This document shows, piece by piece, positions 1-4,384 of a DNA stretch of 6,174 nucleotides. The notes under the pieces were generated by a model, which had not been told where the DNA came from, searched no databases, and saw only the letters and a list, made by a program, of their open reading frames with translations. The position numbers and the translations under genes were made by a program. The stretch's first letter is position 1, and every line of letters starts with the position of its first letter. The stretch comes from a bacterium (GTDB lineage Bacteria > Zixibacteria > MSB-5A5 > GN15 > FEB-12). The stretch spans positions 1 through 6,174 of the forward strand of contig DAOVOW010000128.1 of NCBI GenBank assembly GCA_030629485.1. The letters run 5' to 3'.

Positions 1-281
1 GGGAAGCATTGCTTCCCAACGCTGGTCAATACCTATGTCAGGGTCGGCCTGCTTTGCCCGGAGATAGGCGCGGGCATCTTCAAAAGCCTGTTTCAGTTCC
101 CTTAGACGTTTTGCTATGGCTTCTTTCTGCTTCTCCGGAGTTCTCGTTTCTCTCCGGGAGGAGCGGATAGCCACTGCCGGCCAGCTCAGATGAATTCCAG
201 CAATCAACTTGACAGCGGCGTGGTCTGGGCAAACAGGCTACCGCACAGGACTATCACCAGGGTCAGGCAGAGGTCTTTCAT
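1..281 (-). pseudogene. Broken secreted amidohydrolase-like gene (partial)
   Basis: Read on the minus strand, an ATG at 281-279 opens a 25-residue peptide that is a textbook Sec signal (MKDLCLTLVIVLCGSLFAQ...). It stops at TGA 206-204. A different minus frame is open from 237 to the window edge and gives a charged helical stretch with the segments TPEKQKEAIAKRLRELKQAF, DARAYLRAKQADPDIGIDQ and RWEAMLP. From memory, such a stretch (helix rich in R/K/E, then DARAYL, then R-x-EAMLP) precedes a metal-site strand in exported imidazolonepropionase-like amidohydrolases; no metal-binding His is visible here. In an intact gene the signal peptide would lie far from this segment, so the simplest inference is an internal deletion plus a frame change. 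It could instead be an unrelated exported helical protein. The signal peptide is clear; the family assignment is tentative. Confidence 0.42.
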
Positions 282-289
282 ACGAGGCT

Positions 290-318
290 ATTATAATGGA
301 TCAACAATTCCGGAGCAA
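290..318 (-). promoter_or_regulatory. Candidate sigma70-type promoter, nearly leaderless
   Basis: On the minus strand TTGCTC (318-313) is followed after exactly 17 nt by TATAAT (295-290). Only 8 nt (AGCCTCGT) separate the -10 box from the ATG at 281, so a transcript would start at or next to the start codon and carry no ribosome binding site. This would drive the broken amidohydrolase-like gene. The boxes are seen directly; activity is inferred, and the local sequence is AT-rich enough for a chance TATAAT. Confidence 0.3.
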
Positions 319-504
319 TCGGTAAGATCGTCGGTCGTTATGCCTCTGGTCGCTTCCGATTGAAGATGCCTTGATCAATTATTGAACAGATTTCCATATT
401 CGTCAGGTGACGAGCTAAAATCGAACGATCAATCTCCGATGAAAATGATCAATCGGGCGTGATTCCCCGCTGTGACCAACGATCAGCGAGAGCGATGACC
501 CCGA

Positions 505-669
505 GGCAATAGTCTCAACGAGATCGTCAACATGTTCCAGCGGGTGATGGATATGATCCAGCAGATGGCGACAGCTACCGGAGAACAGTCTCTCGCGGCC
601 GAACAGATATCCAAGAACGTTGAGCATATCTCTTCAGTCACCAATGATACCGCCTCCGCCAAACAAGAC
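505..669 (+). pseudogene. Remnant of chemoreceptor C-terminal signalling domain
   Basis: The frame opens after TGA 496-498 and reads [43 protein letters not shown]. It aligns without gaps to residues 478-523 of the intact chemoreceptor in this window, with about 38 of 46 residues identical. DNA identity over 505-642 is only about three quarters and most differences are at third codon positions. This is therefore a piece of a separate, older paralogue rather than a recent copy of the 2288-3970 gene. Similarity fades after 642 (TNDTASAKQ) and the frame runs straight into porin sequence. The receptor's N-terminus, membrane part, HAMP and hairpin tip are all missing, so it cannot signal. An ATG at 532 exists but has no convincing ribosome site. 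Confidence 0.75.
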
Positions 670-1023
670 CTGAATACACACGGCGGTTCGGTTACGTGGA
701 ACTGGAAAAATGAAATTGTCGAAGGTGAATACATCTACTCCGAGGTGGGCAACACGAAAAGGGCCGGATGGCACATCTGGGCTGGACATTCGTTTGTGAC
801 CAATGCGCGGTTCTTGCCAGAGGTTCAACTGGTGGCCAGATACGAGCAACTGGATACCGACCTGGATGTCGGCAACAACAAGGTCGATCGCATCACGATC
901 GGCACCAACCTCTACATTGACAAGAAGTATACCAAGATACAGTTCAACTATCAAATAAACGGTGAGGAGGACACGTCAATCGACAACAATGAGTTCTGGG
1001 CTAACTTCCAGGTAGCGTTTTAG
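670..1023 (+). pseudogene. 3' end of an outer-membrane porin, fused to a receptor remnant
   Basis: About 117 residues in the same frame as the receptor remnant, ending at TAG 1021-1023. The sequence shows amphipathic beta-strand pairs: WNWKNEIVEGEYIYSEVG, GWHIWAGHSFV, PEVQLVARYEQLDTD, DRITIGTNLYID, KIQFNYQING. The closing FWANFQVAF has alternating hydrophobics and a terminal Phe, the signal read by the BAM outer-membrane assembly machinery. This resembles the C-terminal barrel of phosphate-selective porin O/P-type proteins. Those proteins are usually 350-450 residues, so roughly two thirds are missing. The barrel reading is solid; the OprO/P family placement is by style and less sure. With no signal peptide and half a barrel it is very unlikely to be functional. 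The join lies between about 643 and 672. Confidence 0.65.
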
Positions 1024-1081
1024 ATGGGGCGTACAAAGAATCCTGATCTAAACGGGTAAGAAACGAAAGAAACAAGTTACG

Positions 1082-1096
1082 CACCGGCTGATCAGG
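1082..1096 (+). repeat. Leader element CACCGGCTGATCAGG
   Basis: CACCGGCTGA (1082-1091) recurs at 2196-2205 and 4129-4138. The overlapping GGCTGATCAGG (1086-1096), which contains the perfect palindrome CTGATCAG, recurs at 2254-2264. All copies are between genes. This one begins 92 nt before the rhodanese ATG, the same distance as the 2196 copy from the chemoreceptor ATG. It may be a shared operator or a remnant of a repeated intergenic element. Confidence 0.4.
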
Positions 1097-1161
1097 TAGA
1101 TCAAGGATTGTCGCACACAGGAAAAATCGCTTTGCGATCTAGAGGTTATGAAACAGGTTTG

Positions 1162-1167
1162 AAGGAG
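1162..1167 (+). promoter_or_regulatory. Ribosome binding site fixing the rhodanese start
   Basis: AAGGAG lies 6 nt before ATG 1174. The peptide that follows is an immediate signal sequence (MNKLTTILTKRS...). This supports 1174 as the start over an in-frame TTG at 1108, which has no such site and would place 22 non-signal residues in front of the signal peptide. Confidence 0.85.
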
Positions 1168-1173
1168 AGAATC

Positions 1174-2058
1174 ATGAACAAACTAACTACAATCTTAACG
1201 AAAAGAAGTCTATGTCTGGTCTTGAGTGTGAGTCTCGTTCTTGCACTCACAGCCTCTGTGTTTGCCATTGAGGTACCAAAAGGTAAAACAGGAGAAGACT
1301 TCGTTAATGAGGCCAGGGCACATGTTCAGGGCATTTCACCGGAAGAGACAAAAGAGCTTCTGGATGGCACTAATAATGTCGTTCTGCTAGATATTCGTTC
1401 CTTTGCAGAGTTCGAAGAGCATGGATGGATACCAGGTAGAACAGTCCTGCCCCATGGTACGGTAATATTCAACATTACTAAGATAGTTCCCAACAAGGAC
1501 GCTCCTATCATTGTCTACTGTAAGAAGGGTAAGAGATCAGCATTGATTGCTTATCAATTGAAGCAGATGGGGTATGAAGATGTTAGGTGGCTTGACGGTG
1601 GAATACTGGGATGGAAAAGAAAAGAGTTGCCGGTAAAAGAATCAGGGAATTCTCAAATAGCCGAAGGCCCAGTAGTACCTGAAGGTGAAATGCCAACCGG
1701 CAAATCAGCAGACGATTTTGTGGCTGAAGCCAATAAGGCAGTAAAATCAGTAAGTCCTTCTGATGCAAAGCAAATGATGGGTGCAAAAGATGCTGTCCTT
1801 CTTGATATCAGGAGTGCACAAGAAATAGAATCTCAGGGTGCAATTGGTGGGGCTTTGGTAATGGAACACGGCAAGGTCGTGTTCAATATTAAGAAAAAAG
1901 TTCATGATGCCAATAAACCGCTACTTGTTATCTGCAAAAAAGGTAAGAGATCAGCCCTTGTTGCACAACAACTGCAGGAAATGGGATACAAAGATGTCCG
2001 TCCTATTAAAGGCGGCTTTATGGCCTGGAAAGAAGCCGGGCTCGTTGTATCAAATTAG
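1174..2058 (+). CDS. Exported tandem-rhodanese sulfurtransferase-like protein
   Basis: 294 residues. Residues 1-31 form a Sec signal peptide: Lys/Arg n-region, long Leu/Val core, cleavage likely after SVFA. Two rhodanese domains follow, about 55-153 and 193-290. Each has the VLLDIRS strand (Asp73, Asp211) and an identical active loop CKKGKRSA with the catalytic cysteine at 116 and 254. Each ends in the usual GYxDVR...GG...W motif. Rhodaneses carry sulfur as a Cys persulfide and pass it to acceptors; the basic loop suits thiosulfate-like anions. The repeat also includes the linker (EDFVNEA / DDFVAEA), so the whole ~139-residue unit was duplicated. In many two-domain thiosulfate sulfurtransferases the first domain is inactive; here both look active. 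The protein should act in the periplasm. No sulfur-metabolism gene is adjacent, so the acceptor is unknown. Codons are AT-rich. It is transcribed alone or from its own leader; a hairpin follows its stop. Confidence 0.88.
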   Translation: MNKLTTILTKRSLCLVLSVSLVLALTASVFAIEVPKGKTGEDFVNEARAHVQGISPEETKELLDGTNNVVLLDIRSFAEFEEHGWIPGRTVLPHGTVIFNITKIVPNKDAPIIVYCKKGKRSALIAYQLKQMGYEDVRWLDGGILGWKRKELPVKESGNSQIAEGPVVPEGEMPTGKSADDFVAEANKAVKSVSPSDAKQMMGAKDAVLLDIRSAQEIESQGAIGGALVMEHGKVVFNIKKKVHDANKPLLVICKKGKRSALVAQQLQEMGYKDVRPIKGGFMAWKEAGLVVSN

Positions 2059-2092
2059 ACAGCAAGATTCGTGATGAACAGTGACCCTCGAA

Positions 2093-2138
2093 AGTCCGGC
2101 CATGGAGGAACTGGCTTCTACCGCTCCGTGGTCGGACT
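2093..2138 (+). terminator. Long stem-loop after the rhodanese gene (no U-tract)
   Basis: AGTCCGGCCATGGAG (2093-2107) can pair along all 15 positions with CTCCGTGGTCGGACT (2124-2138), with two G-U wobbles and a 16-nt loop. Both wobbles are allowed only in plus-strand RNA; on the other strand they would be C-A mismatches. That points to an RNA structure of the rhodanese transcript. It starts 35 nt after the stop codon. The 3' flank CCCTATAAAG is not a T-run, so it may be a 3'-end stabiliser or a Rho-linked end rather than an intrinsic terminator. Confidence 0.45.
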
Positions 2139-2195
2139 CCCTATAAAGAAATGACTATAATACAGAAAGACCGCACCGATCAATTAACCGTCAAA

Positions 2196-2205
2196 CACCG
2201 GCTGA
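2196..2205 (+). repeat. Leader element CACCGGCTGA, second copy
   Basis: Identical to 1082-1091 and 4129-4138. It begins 92 nt before the chemoreceptor ATG, exactly as the first copy does before the rhodanese ATG. The stretch up to about 2251 also shares GCAG, CCAAAGGG and CATGG in the same order with 4129-4189. Confidence 0.4.
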
Positions 2206-2253
2206 ATATGAAAACAGCAGTATTGACAAAACCAAAGGGACCTAATCATGGGG

Positions 2254-2264
2254 GGCTGATCAGG
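2254..2264 (+). repeat. Leader element GGCTGATCAGG, second copy
   Basis: Identical to 1086-1096 and contains the palindrome CTGATCAG. It lies just before AGGATACGAAAC and the AAGGAG ribosome site. The rhodanese leader has a similar AGGTTATGAAACAGG before its own AAGGAG. It could be a protein-binding palindrome in the leader. Confidence 0.3.
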
Positions 2265-2273
2265 ATACGAAAC

Positions 2274-2279
2274 AAGGAG
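2274..2279 (+). promoter_or_regulatory. Ribosome binding site of the chemoreceptor gene
   Basis: AAGGAG stands 8 nt before ATG 2288, a good spacing, and supports that start. The first residues ([11 protein letters not shown] then a hydrophobic helix) are typical for a chemoreceptor N-terminus. Confidence 0.8.
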
Positions 2280-2287
2280 ATAAGAAG

Positions 2288-3970
2288 ATGTTTAAGAAAG
2301 GAATGAGTTTGAGAAGTAAACTGCTTTTGGTGTTTCTCTCTCTAATACTAACTGCAGTAGTGGGAACAGCCTTCCTATCTATTCGAGGTATGATAACTCC
2401 GTTAAGAGAAAGTGCGATTGAAGATCTGAAATCTATGGTAGATGAGTTCTATACTTTTGCGGAGGCGAATCCGGATATGGAATGGGCCGTGATAAGAAGA
2501 ATATGTAACGAGGAGATAACAGTAGGGCAAACAGGGTTTATTTTCGTGGTTGACCCCGAAGGGAATTTGTTAATCCATAAGAAGGCCGAGGGCGAGAATT
2601 GGGGAAACAAACCACATATAAGGGAAATCTTGGAAAGGAAAAATGGGACCTTGAGGTATCTTTCACCTAAGACTAAGACGTATAAGCTGGCTGCATTTAG
2701 ATACCTTGAAGAGTGGAACTGGATAATAGTGGCAGGTGCATTTGAAGATGAGTTTCTGGCGAAACCTCGTTCGGAAATAATCAAGTATAGCACTGTGGCT
2801 GGTGGTATAATCTGTATTCTGGCAACCGTGTTTGTTTTCATTTATGTAACAAAGATTACAAGACCGATTACTCGCTTGGTTGATGTTGCTGAAGGAATGG
2901 CTGTCGGTGATGTTAGTAAGTCGGTGGAGATTACTTCCCGGGATGAAATCGGAGTACTCGCAGAAGCATTCCGCAAGCTCATTGAGTACATAAAGGAACT
3001 GGCCGGGGCAGCAGAGCAGATTGCAGCTAACAATCTGACCATTACCGTGGAGCCCAAGTCTGAAAAAGACATTCTGGGCGATTCCTTCAAGACCATGATC
3101 ACCAACCTCCGCGGTATGATTCGTCAGCTCGGTGATAATGCCGAACAACTGGTGTCGGCAGCAAACGAAATCTCGTCTTCCTCTGAGGAAGCGTCGAAGG
3201 GTGCGCAGGATCAGACTCAGCAGGTCGGTCAGGTCTTAACAGCTATCGAAGAGATGACAGCCACGATCGTAGAGTCCTCCAAGAACGCCGGCGAGGCTAC
3301 TGACGTTTCTAGGAATGCCTCTGACACTGCCACCACCGGTGGACAGATAATGAGCGATAGCATTCAGGGGATGCAGAAAATCGCCGAAGTGGTGCGTGAG
3401 TCGGCTGAGTCGATAGTCGAGCTGTCCAAATCGGCCGACCAAATCGGCGAGATTGTCAGTGTCATCGATGACATTGCCGATCAAACTAACTTGTTAGCCC
3501 TGAACGCCGCTATCGAAGCGGCCCGAGCAGGTGAGCAGGGTCGCGGCTTCGCTGTTGTGGCTGATGAAGTCAGAAAACTGGCTGAGCGAACCGGCAAGGC
3601 TACCGGCGAGATCACGGGAATGATCAAAGGGATTCAGTCTCAGACCGAAGAAGCGGTGACTTCCATGGAGGCTGGTGTCCAGGAGGTCGACAAGGGACGG
3701 GAGCTAGTCGACAAAGCTGGCAACAGCCTCAATGAGATTGTTAATATGAATCAGCGGGTCACGGATATGATTCAACAGATAGCCACTGCGTCCGGGGAGC
3801 AATCGACGGCTGCCGAACAGATATCCAAAAATGCTGAGCATGTCTCATCCGTAGCCAAGCAGGCAGCCACAGGCGCCGAGCAGTCGGCCGCCGCTGCCGA
3901 ACAGTTGAACAAGAACGCCGAAGGGTTGCAGCAGATCGTGGCACAGTTCAAGATCACAACCGATGGTTAG
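2288..3970 (+). CDS. Methyl-accepting chemotaxis protein with Cache-type sensor
   Basis: 560 residues. Layout: short basic start, membrane helix 1 (about 12-32), periplasmic sensor (33-167), membrane helix 2 (168-188), HAMP (189-241, [18 protein letters not shown]), then a long coiled-coil signalling domain. The sensor has the single-Cache pattern [48 protein letters not shown]. Related Cache sensors bind small ligands, often carboxylates or amino acids; the ligand here cannot be read. The tip that contacts CheA/CheW is canonical: [20 protein letters not shown], then [20 protein letters not shown] (396-435). Gln/Glu/Ala-rich segments on both sides provide methylation-type positions. No C-terminal CheR/CheB-docking pentapeptide is present; it ends [10 protein letters not shown]. 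Arginine codons switch from mainly AGA/AGG before residue 217 to mainly CGN after it, suggesting a grafted sensor module. The gene has its own leader and ends 38 nt before a terminator stem. Confidence 0.95.
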   Translation: MFKKGMSLRSKLLLVFLSLILTAVVGTAFLSIRGMITPLRESAIEDLKSMVDEFYTFAEANPDMEWAVIRRICNEEITVGQTGFIFVVDPEGNLLIHKKAEGENWGNKPHIREILERKNGTLRYLSPKTKTYKLAAFRYLEEWNWIIVAGAFEDEFLAKPRSEIIKYSTVAGGIICILATVFVFIYVTKITRPITRLVDVAEGMAVGDVSKSVEITSRDEIGVLAEAFRKLIEYIKELAGAAEQIAANNLTITVEPKSEKDILGDSFKTMITNLRGMIRQLGDNAEQLVSAANEISSSSEEASKGAQDQTQQVGQVLTAIEEMTATIVESSKNAGEATDVSRNASDTATTGGQIMSDSIQGMQKIAEVVRESAESIVELSKSADQIGEIVSVIDDIADQTNLLALNAAIEAARAGEQGRGFAVVADEVRKLAERTGKATGEITGMIKGIQSQTEEAVTSMEAGVQEVDKGRELVDKAGNSLNEIVNMNQRVTDMIQQIATASGEQSTAAEQISKNAEHVSSVAKQAATGAEQSAAAAEQLNKNAEGLQQIVAQFKITTDG

Positions 3971-4008
3971 TGTCCGTTAGCAACTTGTCCTGACACAAGC
4001 CGCATAAT

Positions 4009-4044
4009 GAGGCGGGTCGGTATCTGGCGACCCGTCTCTTTTTT
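4009..4044 (+). terminator. Intrinsic terminator of the chemoreceptor gene
   Basis: GAGGCGGGTCG (4009-4019) pairs with CGACCCGTCTC (4028-4038) over 11 bp with one G-U wobble and an 8-nt loop. Six T follow directly (4039-4044). On the opposite strand the stem is not followed by a T-run, so it works for plus-strand transcription only. It separates the receptor from the transporter downstream. Confidence 0.9.
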
Positions 4045-4302
4045 CTGTTCGATGAGAGCGGTCACAGTGAGGATTGACCAAAAACCGCTTGCCTCAAAAG
4101 GCCTCATGCCGTATCCTGTTTGCATATGCACCGGCTGAAAACAGTAACGAGCAGACTGCGAGTCCAAAGGGCAAACGCGGTCCCCATGGAAAGCCCCTGA
4201 GTGTGCGGCTGGTGCGAACGTAGTTGAACAGGGCTTTCGACAATCCCGGCATGGAGAGGTTGATTCAGATTCGCCTGATGATGTCAGGCCAGCCAGAACG
4301 TA
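4045..4302 (+). other. Gene-free stretch with several inverted repeats; possible structured RNA
   Basis: No convincing gene is seen. Pairings visible: GGTCA/TGACC (4060-4064, 4075-4079); the 10-bp palindrome TGCATATGCA (4121-4130); GAAAGCCCCTG (4189-4199) with CAGGGCTTTC (4229-4238), leaving one bulged C; CCATG (4184-4188) with CATGG (4250-4254), which would extend that stem across an 11-nt internal bulge; and GCCTGA/TCAGGC (4273-4278, 4284-4289) with a 5-nt loop. A third CACCGGCTGA lies at 4129-4138. It does not match a riboswitch class I can recognise. It may be an untranslated RNA, or the remains of a repeated intergenic or mobile element. Confidence 0.35.
4129..4138 (+). repeat. CACCGGCTGA, third copy
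   Basis: Identical to 1082-1091 and 2196-2205, and again between genes. Downstream words GCAG (4151), CCAAAGGG (4164-4171) and CATGG (4185-4189) recur in the same order and nearly the same spacing after the 2196 copy. Here the element is 256 nt from the next start codon, unlike the 92 nt of the other two. Confidence 0.35.
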
Positions 4303-4331
4303 TTGCAACATAACCCGGTTTCGAGTCTAAT
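4303..4331 (+). promoter_or_regulatory. Likely sigma70-type promoter of the symporter gene
   Basis: TTGCAA (4303-4308), a 17-nt spacer and TCTAAT (4326-4331) match the -35 and -10 consensus at 4/6 and 5/6 positions. Transcription would start near 4338-4340 and give a leader of about 45 nt. A promoter is expected here because a strong terminator lies upstream. Inferred, not proven. Confidence 0.42.
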
Positions 4332-4364
4332 AGTATTATGTCGGGAGCGATAACGAAACGGGTT
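4312..4364. promoter_or_regulatory. Nested inverted repeats around the symporter promoter
   Basis: AACCCGGTTTCG (4312-4323) and CGAAACGGGTT (4354-4364) are complementary over 11 bp with one extra G. They enclose 30 nt that contain the -10 box and the perfect palindrome TAATAGTATTA (4328-4338). The left arm sits in the promoter spacer and the right arm in the leader, as an operator or a pair of operator half-sites would. It could also fold as RNA if transcription began further upstream. Confidence 0.4.
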
Positions 4365-4384
4365 GAACAGCGGTGTGAGAGGAA

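Noticed and set aside
1126..1138. ATCGC-TTT-GCGAT mini-hairpin before the rhodanese gene
   Set aside because: Only 5 bp with a 3-nt loop and no T-run; too small to call a regulatory structure.
1108..1173. Upstream TTG start for the rhodanese gene
   Set aside because: No ribosome site there, and it would add 22 residues ahead of an obvious signal peptide; ATG 1174 with AAGGAG fits far better.
2142..2161. TATAAAG and TATAAT words upstream of the chemoreceptor
   Set aside because: TATAAT at 2156-2161 has only CGGACT at the -35 position, inside the stem-loop; no flagellar sigma28-type pair with proper spacing was found either.
2223..2251. TTGACA before the chemoreceptor as a -35 box
   Set aside because: The -35 word is perfect, but at 16-18 nt spacing only ATCATG/TCATGG-like words follow. 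TAATCA is at 14 nt, too close. A promoter could not be supported.
4160..4200. GGGCAAAC and GGAAAGCC words as a cyclic-di-GMP riboswitch
   Set aside because: Only short words resemble that class; the expected stems and the conserved order of the core were not found.
3967..4311. Minus-strand open frame of 114 codons in the receptor-transporter gap
   Set aside because: It has no ribosome site, crosses the strong plus-strand terminator, and its Cys/Ser/Pro-rich product shows no domain I can recognise. Stop-free length is more likely linked to the repeats there. A blastp would settle it.
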